A stretch of DNA of 64,000 nt from assembly GCA_947685225.1 (NCBI GenBank), contig CANTUV010000056.1, forward strand, positions 384,501-448,500, in the 5' to 3' direction. Position numbers and translations under genes: made by a program. Shown here in pieces: positions 47,990-59,775 of this stretch (positions are counted from its first letter, which is position 1; every line of letters begins with the position of its first letter). The notes beneath the pieces were generated by a model that did no database searches, had not been told where the DNA came from, and saw nothing but the letters and a program-made list of their open reading frames with translations. This DNA is from Garcia nutans. Its lineage: Eukaryota > Streptophyta > Magnoliopsida > Malpighiales > Euphorbiaceae.

Positions 47990-49800
47990 AATTGACTTAT
48001 ATTATTAATTTGCATTTCTTTCATTATTCATAATATCATAATCACATATATTTTCAATTTAGATAACTTCATTAAATATGCTCATACATATTGAACTCAT
48101 ATCATAGGTTTGGATAACAGGCTAGTATGGCAATTTTAATATCAAATCTCAAAAATATATAATAGCAATTATGCCTACTGTCACTGATGACACAATGTGT
48201 CCATTAATGGCACAATATGCCCACTATCACTATGGCTATCCTTCTCTGGTTAGTCATTCAATCCAAAACTAAATCTAAAATTAGTATGATTTGGGCAATT
48301 TATTATTTTTGATTAACACTGAATTGTGTATATTATTTCAATGGTATAATACTTTTATCAATATTTAGTATTATATATATTTGTCACATATCAAAAGTTT
48401 ATTACTTTTTTTCATACTTTTAGCACATACACTTGAATTCTAAACACAATAGTAAGAAATATAAACATATTAGCCTCATATTAGGCCCATATATCATAAA
48501 ATACAAGCCAAAAATATCATCCAAGCAATGGCGGAGCCACTCTTTAAGGAAGGGGGGCAACTGCCGCCCTACATTTTTGGAGAAAAAAATTATACATATA
48601 TTTTTTTATTAAATTTTTTAAAATCTTTATTTACCCCCTTTAAAATCTTTACTTGCCCCCTTCAAACTCATTGAAAATTAATGTAAGGTTAAAAATTTTA
48701 TTTTTAATATATTTTTACTTTTTACTTTTTTATTTTAATTTTATTATTTTTATTTTTAACATTTTATTATGTAAAAAACAACTATAATTTTTTTCTTCTT
48801 TATCTATGAAAGAAATTTTTATATATTAATCTAAAAAATTTATAAAAAGATTATCATTTATATTATTTTTAATATATATAACATTTCTTAGTTTTGCCCC
48901 CCTTCTATCAAACCTCTGGCTTCGCCCCTGCATCCAAGTATCCCACGGCCGTGGCATCTTAGCCCCGTGTCCATGGAATACAAAAATGAAGCTGTCAAAT
49001 GCCTTTGTAAACCCCCACGGTTATGGCCTTCAGCCTAAGGCTATGACATTTAGAACGGCTTTGTTTTATCAAAATATTTAAAGAAATAGCCTCACTTTCA
49101 ACCCTCATGGTCGTGGCACTCAGTTGCCACGCCTGTGGCATTGGTTTTGGGTCTGCTTTCGGAGTAATCATTTCTTCAGTAATTTTGACTTCGATACCAC
49201 GCCCATGACACTTTTAAGCCACACCTGTGGCATCCCAAAATCACGTATTTTACACTTTTAACTTCATTAAATACAAATATATTGAAGATCTAAGTTAAAA
49301 ATGTATCAAAACTAAATTTTTGATATAAAAAGAGTTCATTTCAAATAATTTACTAAAACTTCACTTAATCAAACTTTCAATCATCTCACATGGCTAAAAA
49401 CAACATCAAACTACCTAATTTCTCTTAAAGATTGAATTAAGAGTCAAACTTATCACATAAAAGTTATTTTTCACTCATCAATCTAGTTAATCAATACTTT
49501 TAAGAAATATTTTATTATTAATAACTCAATCAATCAATTCAAACATTAAAATTCATAAAAAATCATATATTTGTAAATTATAATACATAAGCAAATACCT
49601 CTTTAAAATTCTCCTTTCTCTTTCTTTTCTCTCTTTTCCTTTGATTACTTATTGATAATCTTGTATTTTCTAGCTTATTCTTCTAAAAATCTATACCTAT
49701 ATGTGATTTTTTCTTAATCCTTGATTAACTTGATGAAAGAAAGAAGAAAATAGAGAAGATGGTGATGGTGGTGGAAGATGGCGTGGGAGATGGAAGAAGA
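47990..49800 (-). repeat. Left copy of a long LTR-like repeat (inverted relative to 50.5-52.5 kb)
   Basis: Read on the minus strand this block matches the plus-strand block at 50.6-52.0 kb in order: a CT-rich start (CCATCACCATCTTCTC), a segment like GAGAAAGGAGAATTTTAAAG followed by GTATTTGCTTATG, a middle with recurring CACGGCCGTGG-like words, and an end with GTGTCATCAGTGACAGT and GTTATCCAAACCTA. The size, the lack of coding sequence and this word content suggest a Ty3/gypsy-type LTR. It is interrupted by the hAT-like element at 48526-48930. Confidence 0.6.
48526..48930. mobile_element. hAT-type miniature transposon (MITE), 405 bp
   Basis: It begins CAATGGCGGAGCCAC and ends CTGGCTTCGCCCCTG, imperfect terminal inverted repeats of the common plant GGGGCGGAGCC type. 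The flanks are a perfect 8-bp target duplication, CATCCAAG, at 48518-48525 and 48931-48938. The inside is AT-rich with no reading frame. It is nested in the left LTR-like repeat. Confidence 0.92.
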
Positions 49801-49813
49801 AATGAGATGTTTT

Positions 49814-49861
49814 CACACACACACACACATGTACACACACACACATATATATATATATATA
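49814..49861. repeat. CA/TA compound microsatellite
   Basis: Two CA runs separated by TGTA, then a TA run, about 48 bp in all. It falls near the outer edge of the left LTR-like block. Confidence 0.95.
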
Positions 49862-50559
49862 GTTTAATCAAGCGAATGAATACTCATAATAACTATGATG
49901 TATCATCATTCTTAATCGTTGATTCTAAATCGAGTTTTAATCTCGTAAAATCATAAAAATAATTTTTTCAGTAAATTTTGAGATATGTTATTCACTATTC
50001 TCTGCTTATAGCATTTATCTATATTACTTTTATCACTATACATTATCAATTATCAATATTAGTTAAAAGGTTCTATGTTTAAAATCTTGACCATTATAAT
50101 TTTATAGCCACGACATATGGAATAAGCCCAGTAGGATAATAGACTAAAATTATTTATTATATGATTCGCGGCAATAGAATCAATGACCTATATAATGCAA
50201 AAGACACAAAATGTACTGTTTGAAATTTTAAACGGTGATTTTTTGTTAACCATTGATAAAGGATTGTGTATAGTGATGAAAGCGACTTGAGTATTTGAAA
50301 TAAGTAGGAAAGTATGATGAATGAAGCTTTAAAAAAAGTAGAAAGTTTGATCCGGATATGGATGAAATTGGCATTTCTGAAAAAGAATTTTAAAGTGATA
50401 GAAATTTATGAAAATGTCCTTAACTCTAGAAGTATATTTTAATGAGTTAAATTATGAAATATAAATTGTAGGAATTAAATTAACTAGAGAAATTATTTTT
50501 ATGTTTTTACGGGACTAAAAATTAAATTATAATTAAAAATTAAGAGAGATAATGCACCA

Positions 50560-52500
50560 TAGCTATTATGAGCTTGCCCTTATATAATCAAGCCTATAAA
50601 TAATACAAAGAGGAGCCTAAAAATTTCTCCACTCTTCTACTACCATCTTCATGCCAAACACCTCTTCACCATCACCATCTCTCTCTTTTCTTCTATCTTC
50701 TTCCATTATCATACATCAAAGCATCAAAATCTTTAATTATAACTCCAAATTTTCATAGGAATCCACTAGTTTATGAGAATAATCAATAATATTATCATCA
50801 AAAATCAAAAAGGGATAAAGAGAAAAGAGAAAGGGAGGAATTCTTGAAAGAGGTATGTGTTTGTATATGAGTAATTTGCAAATAATTGATTTTTTTGAAT
50901 TTTAATGCTTGAATAAGTTAATTAGATCATTTTAATTAAGTTATTTGCTAAAGAATTGAATAAAAAATATGTTGTGTAAAGAAAGATTAAATAATCATTA
51001 TATAAACTTTATTTCAATTTTGTAAGAAATAAATGTGATGATATTGTTTTTGGTTAAGAGTGATGGTTGTGGAGTGTTGGTAACTAAATTTATTGTTAAA
51101 GATTTGATTGATTGAGAATTAAGTCAAATGTTTGATTTGGATTCTTTTTACTTGAAAGTTTGATTTTTAGTTCATTGTTATCATAGTTATTAAATGTATT
51201 TTGGTTATTTTGGTTTAAAATGCAAGTTAGAACAATTTTGGCTCACATAAACATAAATTTTTAAGTTTGGCAGATACTAAAAAATTCACACGGGCGTGTC
51301 CACACAGCCGTGTAAACTATTCAACTCATATAACTTTACTTTCAGTAACGTTTTTGTATATACAGACGTGTAGATTTTATAGGCACGCCCATATCCATTC
51401 TGTAACCCTAACTTTTTTCTTTTTCAACCCAAAACACTTCATTTCTTATGTTAATATTATTTTTTTTAATCAATTAACATTTATAACATAATTATTACTT
51501 CAAAGTATGCAAGTTTGTCAAATTAAAGGTTAAAATTTTAAAAATGTCTATAAGTTAGTTTGCAAAGAAACCTTGAAATTTTGTAAGTATTAGATAAGAA
51601 TTATAGTCTCGTTTTTATTGAAGTGATATGTAATTAAATGTTATTAGATGTGAATAAATAATAAATTGTCCAAAGCATATTGATGTTAGACCTAGCTTAG
51701 GGTCGAATGGCTAGCCAGAGAGTGAAATCCATAGTGAAAGTGGGTACTTCATATCATCAGTGGACACATTGTGTCACCAGTGATAGTGAACATATTTGCC
51801 AAAAGTGAATACACTTCATGGACAGTACGTCTTTGGCCATATTTTTTATATTAGGCATTAAATTACTGATAGTGATCCGTTATCCGAATCTAAGGTTTAA
51901 ATTCAGTGTACACGAGGCAAAGTAAAAGAATTACATATGATGTGAATAATATGCGTTGAGACTGATTTATTAAAATTATTGAATATTGAGTTTTCTTTTA
52001 TTGAGAATATTGAATATACAAATTTATCAAATTTCTATTAAAGTACCAAAGTGATGATTTTATTATTTTTCATGAATGATATTCCAAAGTTATATAATTC
52101 AAAGTTATCTTTCTTAGGATTTTTTTGCATATTATAAATACACAACCACCACTAAGTTTTGCTTAGCGTGTTAGATTTATTTATAACTTGCAGATCAAAT
52201 AAGACGAGAAGAACTTATTGAATGAGATTTATAGAGAACTAAACCAATTGCATCACAAAAAGGTATTCTAAGAAATATTTTGTATAAAGAGTTTTAGATT
52301 TTTCACATGGCGGAGATGTTTATTTTGAATGACAGTTGTATAAGTTTATAGATAGTGTGTTGTGTATATATATATATATATATATGGGTGCATGTCTAGT
52401 TTTCGTGAACTAGCATGAGAGCTTTGTAAATTACAATAATTTCATGTATGTATATATATTTTATGTATGTTCATATTAATTATGTTGAGGTTTTGCTTGG
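50560..52500 (+). repeat. Right copy of the long LTR-like repeat
   Basis: Plus-strand counterpart of 47990-49800. It starts near a TATA-like GCCTATAAATAATAC, then CACCATCACCATCTCTC, GAGAAAGGGAGGAATTC and GAGGTATGTGTTTG, then CACGGGCGTGTCCACAC at about 51288, GTGGACACATTGTGTCACC at about 51763 and GTTATCCGAATCTAAGG at about 51880. Later, CACCACTAAGTTTTGCTTAGCGTG (near 52147, ending in GTTAGATT) is a word I associate with gypsy LTR ends. Limits are approximate and it may begin as early as 50.1 kb. No internal retroelement domain adjoins it, so it may be a solo LTR. Confidence 0.55.
52365..52385. repeat. TA microsatellite
   Basis: A run of about ten TA units within the right LTR-like repeat. 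Confidence 0.9.
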
Positions 52501-55240
52501 ATTTGTATATTGTAATAGAAATGGATAGTTTGATGAATGAATGTATGAAAAATTTAAGAAAAGAAAATTTTCTTAGAAAGACAGTTATTTAAAACAAAAT
52601 GTATGGATGTGTCATTCTATCAGACGCAACCGTATTGTTTATTTTTATTTAAAGAGACAGTATTGATTTAAAATATATGGATGTATCGGTCTTGATTGAC
52701 ACGGGCGTATCTATATTTTAAATAAGAAAATACTTTTTAAATTTTATCAAATTGAGTGATTTGATAATATCTCTTTATTGTTAAGTGTATGAATTATTTA
52801 AGGGTGTTTTATAAAATATGATGTAGCAATAGCAGTATAAAGGAAAATGGAAGACTTTAATCGCAATAGCAATAACAGTGAATTGAAATGATATTTGATG
52901 TGCAATTTTCTATAAATTAAGTGATATATATTTAAATTAAAATTATCTCCAACTCATTTGAAATGTAAATTTTTTATATTTTTGTAAAAGAAAAAATAGC
53001 CACATATCATAATTTGAACTAATTTATCGTTCTAACTAGGACTACTAGTTGGAATATTATAAAATTTCACCATCATCAGTCACTTAATTCCATATTGTAA
53101 GTATAGTGATTTCTTTTCTCAAAAAAGGAAAAATCCCACTCCCCCTTTATTTTTAAATTGCCATCTATTACTCGTTTACTATTACAAAGACGTGTTATCA
53201 TCTTTACCCAAAATCAGTTAAAATTTCAACTCTCTCTTTTTTTTTTAAGTTAATTATGAAATTAGTTTCCCCGAGAAAAAAAATAATTGAAAAAATATTA
53301 TATTAAATTATTATTTTTAAAAAAATTGAACATATGTTATTAATTAAACTCAATTATTAATTACAAATTTAAAATGATATAGTAGGTATCGTGTACAATA
53401 TATATCTTTTAAATGTTACATAATTAGAGTTTATCAATTGTGGATATTTTGATTTATTTTTAAATGGGTATAAAATTAGATAATTGTTAAAAATTAATAA
53501 CTTTAAAATATTTGTAAAAAAATTGCATGATGTTCATGAAAAGAGTTTCATTATTTAGCTAGTAATCAAAGCAAAGTTGAATTAGTTATTGATTATAATA
53601 TATTCAAATAAATATATTCATAAAATTGAATTCAATTGATTATATTTAAACTAATAATTCGGGAATGTTTATTTTTTTTCAACAATTAATTAGTTATTAA
53701 AGAAATGAGATTAGCTTTAGCATTAAACAATAAATTAGAGCTCTGATTGGTAACTTGATTATCGGTTAATACTTATTTTGGATCCCACGGCAAAGCCACA
53801 ATAAATGACCAATAATTAAATGTTCATGTACGCAGCTTTATTGTAAATAAACACTGCATTAATACCACAATATAAATGTTTTTGTTAATTTAATTATTTT
53901 TATCTTTAATCAAAGAATGAAAGTGACCCCTGCAATTAAATTTTGATTAAAGATCAACGACCGTATTGCAAGCAATTTTTTAATAGAGAGCAGTGTCTTA
54001 ATTAGAAAGACATCTGTAATTTATTATTAATTTTTTAATAACAAAGCCATATCGTAGAAGATAAAATAGAAAACACCAGTGTTTTTGAAACAAAATAGAA
54101 CGCTAAATTGAACTGATAATTAGTTTACGATTCAATTAGTTTAATAGGATTGTTTCAGATTTAATAATATTATGAATATATTTTTATTTATATATATTTA
54201 TAAAAAATATAAAAATTTTAAAGTAAAAATTAAAAATTAATAAAATATTTATTATCAATTTAAAAAATCACTTATTAAATATAATAAATGAACCTAATAT
54301 TTTAAAATTCACCATAAATTTTAATAATATATCTTCATTTTCATATTATATTAGTCATCATTTTTTTCCAATTTTTTATTAAAATTGACTTAGCTTTTAT
54401 GAAATTGGATTTATATAATCTAACCCAGTTTATTCAGTTATATCCACCTTAATGATTTTTGGCAAAATTTTCACACATTCAATTTAGATCTTTTAGATTA
54501 AATTAATTTATGATTCTCGATTTATATTGATGAAGGGATGGACTTTAAAGACTTCAATATAAGTTCGAATTTGATGTGCCACACCTCTTGACCTACAAAA
54601 TAAAAAAAAATGACCGTGCTTCAATAAAAAATCTCTTATGCTTAAGTCGGTAAACAGAAACAGCCGAACTATATACTATTAAAGAGCAGTAATTTTCAAA
54701 TCCCTTATCTGTAAAAAACTATATCTATCTACAGTTAAAAAGTTGAGACAACTTTTGCAAAGGTTAATAAATTTTTAAGACATATCGATATAGTAAGCAA
54801 AATTTTCGGATGTGTCGGTATAGTGCTATCACATCAAAATATATTTTATCATAGTTCGATTTTATAGTATAAATTTATCTATAATAGTGCAATATATACT
54901 TCAGTCCAGTTGAATAACTGGATAAAATAGTTTGAATATATCTACATCAAATATAATATGATCACATGATTAATCCAACTTAAAAAAAATACATATAAAT
55001 ATGGAGTGAGAATAAAATTGTTACTATAATTAAGTTGTAGTAAATTAATGAATAATAAGGTCTTAATCAAGTATGATTAAACTAATAATTAACATGCTTC
55101 AAATTCAAGCAAAAAGCGCTTATTTATGGGAAATGAGACTCGTAAAAGGAAAGGAATCCAAACTTCCCGCAAGCATAAAGTATGAACCGCCGTATCTACT
55201 CAACAGCCCCATTAATCCGCACCGTTTCACATTGCAAAAT
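52500..55240. other. AT-rich intergenic stretch
   Basis: No gene was recognised. The sequence is AT-rich with many short homopolymers. The part to about 52,750 may still belong to the right LTR-like repeat, because another CACGGGCGT word occurs at about 52700. Confidence 0.6.
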
Positions 55241-55243
55241 GTT

Positions 55244-55337
55244 CACGTGTCTGACAATCTTTTTCTTTTGCCGGTACGTGTCTGACAATATGCTACTCCT
55301 ATTTTCTTGTCCACCTCAGCTTGGTCCCACGCGTGTC
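55244..55337 (+). promoter_or_regulatory. ABRE/CE3-like cluster upstream of the PP2C gene
   Basis: The 14-mer ACGTGTCTGACAAT occurs twice as a direct repeat (55245-55258 and 55276-55289); the first is within CACGTGTC, a G-box ABRE. About 40 bp further lies ACGCGTGTC (55329-55337), identical to the core of coupling element CE3. ABRE plus CE3 is the classical ABA-responsive pair. The cluster sits about 1 kb before the PP2C start codon, so regulation of that gene is an inference. Confidence 0.55.
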
Positions 55338-56312
55338 GGTTACCTGAAGCGGTGTTACATGTAAATACCGTTTTCTTATTTCTATAAGATAAATTGCAAA
55401 AAATAATACATTTACCCTTTTATATTATTAATTTATTATCATAATTCACTTATTTTCACTTAAAAACATATAATTTATATTACTTAAAAATATTTAAATT
55501 TTCAATAAAAAATAACTCATTATTTTATTATTGAAGATAATTAAATTTGAGATGAAATTTCATATATCTCCGAATAAAAAATATATTTACTATCATATTA
55601 AATTAATGTTATATTATTTATTTATTTATTAAATTTTAAAATAATTTATATTAGTAAAAGAGTACACAACCTACATCCATATATTATACAAATATGCCTT
55701 GCTTAAAAAAAATCTTTAAATATATTAAATTTATTTATGCAACTATTAAATTGATTTTAAAATGTAATATACTTTTAATTTAGATTCTCCGTATGTGGTT
55801 TAATAAAAATAATAAATTATTGGATATATAAGTTTAAAGTTAACTATTTGTTGTTTATAAAATATAGAGGTAAAATTGAATAATTTTTTTTATAGAAGGG
55901 GAGTTAAAAATATTATGAATTTTATTAATTTTATAAATAAATTAAAAAATTGATTATATGCATAAAAATAAAAAAAATAATTAAAGGTGTTTTTTGTAAT
56001 TTAAACTTATAATTAGTCCTACTCTGATAATGATTCGATCAATCTTTATAGATATATTAATTAAACTTACTCCTTATTCAGCTTCGCTTTTATTCAGCAT
56101 TTCACATTTACAGAGACAGACCAGAGAAAAACACAGAGAGAGCGAGAGAGAGGCAAAATTCAGAATTCGAAATCCTAAATCGCTTCAAAGAGTATAATAT
56201 AATTGATTGCTGTCGTTTGAACTTTAAGCTTGCGATATTTATTGATTTTGTTGTCTTTGTAACCCTAGCTGCGTTATTGCAAGAGCTAGAAGAGGAAAGA
56301 ATCTTTTACAAG

Positions 56313-58261
56313 ATGATTATGAATCAAAAATTGGTGGCTGAAGCGGAGATTATTTGTCAACAGAGCATACCTCCGGTTCTTGATGTGCAGTATCACCTGC
56401 AGAACTTGAACGTCGATGTGACTGCTCCTTCGACTCCGATCTTGGAGACAATTTCGACCGACATCGCGCAATTTGAATCAGTGAGTATTTTGGGTGCCTT
56501 AATTTTCTTGTATTTCTTGCCTCTTCTCTGGTTATGTTTTTTTGGATTCTTTGGTAATCCACTGGTTCATGCATAAAGATTTGCTTTAGTTATTACGTAT
56601 GTGGGTGAATTTGTTCCTTAGTACAGATTTAGGATTGATAATTTTTTTTGTCAGATTTCTGATATTTGACGGGATCCTGAGATATTTGTCTTGTGTAGAT
56701 TTGTTAGATGGTCTTGTTTGTTCTTTGTCTGATTATTGCGTACTGAATTATCATGTACTTCTGGTTTTTTGCATGGAAGAAATTGAATTGTTTCATGGGT
56801 TCCCATTTAGTTTTGCCTCAAATTGGTTGCTGGGGATTGTCAAATTGAAGCTATCCTTGTAATTGGTGTTCTATCAACCATCGAAATGTCTGTTTTCTCG
56901 ACTTATATTAGTGACTTTGCCTACTAATTATCAGGAGGAATCCATATGATAATATACTGGAACTGAAAAGGCTCAAAAGAATGATTAAAGAGTTACAATA
57001 CTGGACCTGTAATTAAATAATTGAACTGATCTAATTGGTAAATCACTGGAATATGGTGCTCTATACTAGATTAACCCAATTATGGAGTTATCATACTTGC
57101 GTTTCATCTCTATTGCAGTTAATGGAATTATCATACACTGCATGTTTCATCTCTACTGCAGTTAATTTTTTTTTTTATTCTTTTGATGTGGTGTGTTTTT
57201 AGTGTTTCTTCATCTCTCTATTTTGAAACACCTGAGAAAATGGACTAATCAGTTTCTATCTGGCATTGCAGGCTGTGAGTTGCACAGAGACAATGAAAGA
57301 AGCAGCTATGGAGTCTTCTGCTGTTAAGTCTTTTCCAAGTATTCGTTCTGGTAGCTATGCTGACATTGGAACAAGGCCCTCCATGGATGATGAACACATT
57401 CGGGTTGATGATCTATCTGCTCACCTGGGTTCTTTCTTTAAGTGGCCAAGTGCCTTTTATGCAGTGTTTGATGGTCACGGTGGCCCTGATGCTGCTACTT
57501 ATGTCAAGAGAAATGCCATGAGATTGTTTTTTGAAGATGCTGACTTGCCGCAAACATCTGATGTTGATGCAATCTTCTTAGAGGCTTTGGTGGATTCCCA
57601 TAGGAAAGCATTTATACTGGCAGACAATGCCTTGGCTGATGAAAGCGGTGTTAGCAGTTCTTGTGGAACAACCGCATTGACTGCGCTAGTTCTTGGAAGG
57701 CATCTACTAGTTGCAAATGCTGGTGACTGCCGGGCAGTGTTATGCAGGAAAGGGGTAGCTGTTGATATGTCACAAGATCACAGGCCTTCTTATTTGCCAG
57801 AACGCAAGCGGGTTGAGGAGTTGGGCGGCTTCATTGAAGATGAATATCTTAATGGTTATCTTTCAGTTACTAGAGCCCTTGGAGACTGGGATTTGAAACT
57901 CTCACTGGGGGCTGCATCACCTCTCATCTCTGAGCCAGATGTTCGGCTACTTGTGTTAACAGAGGATGATGAGTTTTTGATCATTGGTTGTGATGGGATA
58001 TGGGATGTCATTACAAGCCAGGAAGCTGTCAGTTTTGTCCGTCGCGGGCTTAGGCGGTACAATGACCCAGAGCTATGTGCCAGAGAACTAGTCATGGAAG
58101 CATCACGCCTACATTCAACTGATAATCTCACTGTTGTTATCATTTGCTTCTCTTCACCTAGTCTTGTTGATTCATGTCCTCCTCAAAGGCGAAGATTTAG
58201 GTGCTGCAGCCTTTCTGAGGAAGCTCGTAATAGATTGAGGAGCTTGTTGGAAGGCAATTGA
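56313..58261 (+). CDS. PP2C-type protein phosphatase (PP2C49/DBP1-like)
   Basis: A Mn/Mg-dependent serine/threonine phosphatase. Two exons, 56313-56480 and 57272-58261, joined across a GT..AG intron (56481-57271), give 385 residues, close to Arabidopsis PP2C49 (384). All PP2C motifs are present: RSGSYADIGTRPSMDDEH, the metal-binding DGHGGPD, SSCGTTAL, VANAGDCRAVL, SVTRALGDWDLK, GCDGIWDV and DNLTVVI. The open frame extends upstream to 56217 but lacks an ATG there, so the start is the ATG at 56313 (or 56319). The first exon is a variable N-terminal tail. The leader (about 56100-56312) has GAGA runs. It does not look like the ABA co-receptor clade (ABI1/HAB1). I judge the catalytic domain intact. 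Confidence 0.96.
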
Positions 58262-59700
58262 ATGAATGTACAGAGAGATTATTTTGTATCATTTACCTAA
58301 AAAATTTTAATGATAAAAGGATTATAAACCTGTTTGTGGCCGTTTCAGATAGCTTTTAGAAAAAACAGCCAACAGTTTTGTAGGTCAGGAAGAGTATACT
58401 GTGATAGCGGGTAGTGCCAAGGGAAGTGTATGTTTCTGAATTGCTATGTTCAATGAGGACTCCAGTTTATTTTCTTTTAATTTCTGTTTTCATCCCAATA
58501 TTCCAATGAATCTTGATTAATTTTAACTGTGTTAGAGGAGATTCTGAATTTTTGATTATTTACTATGCAAGCGGTGCGGGACATTAATTTATGATATGAA
58601 TTTTTTTTATTAATTTTAATTCTATTCTAGGATTCTAATTCTATTTCTTATAATTTTTTTTTTCTAATTTTAGGTTTTTTAGGTCTCCTGTTTTATTTCC
58701 TTTAAGAATTATAATTGTTTATGCTAATAAATATTGCACTTCACAAATACTGCATCCATTCATAATCTATTCCATAAAATTTCTTAAAAATCTTCTTTTA
58801 CACTGCTGTGTCAGCAAGTTCAGCTTGGAGGCTCATCATCTTTTTTTGATTATGAGGCAATCTGCTCACCGCACCAGGTAGGGTATTTGAGGCCATTATT
58901 TTGTAGAGTTTTGTACCTTCTATACATTAACATTATCAATAAGCGAAATATTCCAAACAATTGACTCTTGATGGACCTGGTGGAATTATTCCCTGCTTGT
59001 TTGTTCTTCAACTAATATCCACGCTTTCCAATTAAAATTCTCCACTTAATTTTTGGGCTTGGCCCACTCAAAACCATCTGATTTGGATCCTCCGCTTACT
59101 ATTAGATCAAATTATGCTTCTCGCCAAAAATTTTTAAATTTTTTTTTATAAAAATATATAATAAATTTATAGTAAAAACTATCATTTCTATAATAAACTT
59201 AAATTAATAAACAAATTTTAATAAATACTACAAATTTTTTAATTTCTTTTGATAATTTAGTAAAATCCCCACACTAATATAAAGCGTTGAATTCGTTTCA
59301 TTTGTACTATTTTTTGAACCGCATTTCTGTTCATTATTTTAATTAATAATATTTGCAATGGCATTGGCAGATGTTTAATTAATTAATTGATCTAAGTAAT
59401 CAAAATCAAAATCAAACAAGGCTCTTTCACTTTTCAAAAATTAGAATCTATAAAAGTATAAGTACCGTATTAACTAAATTAGTTCACTGATTTTCACAAG
59501 AGCACAGAATTACCACCCAACCATCCAAAGGTTCTGATTGGATCTCAACAATCTAATTGCTAAAACTGGACACGCCAGATTATTCAGAAAAATATAAATA
59601 AAAAACGCAAAATATTCCAGTCCAGTCCAGTCCTCATGAATTGCCAATGACTCAATAGCCACAGAGTCTGTTTTTTAATGCAAAAATTTCATAATCGATT
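58262..59700. other. 3' region of PP2C and spacer before lipoamide dehydrogenase
   Basis: AT-rich, with the PP2C 3' UTR probably ending within a few hundred bases. A GT..AG-flanked exon-like segment at 58815-58877 is described separately. The sequence from about 59050 to 59700 shows no coding signal. Confidence 0.6.
58815..58877 (+). other. Orphan exon-like segment, 21 codons
   Basis: The 63-bp segment lies between TGTGTCAG and GTAGGG, fits GT..AG exon boundaries and reads QVQLGGSSSFFDYEAICSPH Q without a stop, in phase zero. I do not recognise the protein. It could be an alternative last-exon remnant of PP2C, a relic of another gene or chance. Confidence 0.25.
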
Positions 59701-59720
59701 TTCGTTTTGATCTATTTAGG

Positions 59721-59728
59721 TATATATA
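59721..59728 (+). promoter_or_regulatory. Probable TATA box of lipoamide dehydrogenase
   Basis: TATATATA, about 50 bp before the start ATG at 59776. The leader between them is short and purine-rich (GAGAGAAACACAG). Confidence 0.55.
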
Positions 59729-59775
59729 GAGAGAAACACAGAACTCACTGTAAAAAGCTTTAAAACAATTCAACA

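Noticed and set aside
49759..49956. Open frame with HTHTHVHTHTY repeats
   Set aside because: It is a translation of the CA/TA microsatellite.
56217..56312. Upstream in-frame extension of PP2C with a hydrophobic stretch
   Set aside because: There is no ATG; the frame opens at TTG, which plants rarely use. The ATG at 56313 fits the family length.
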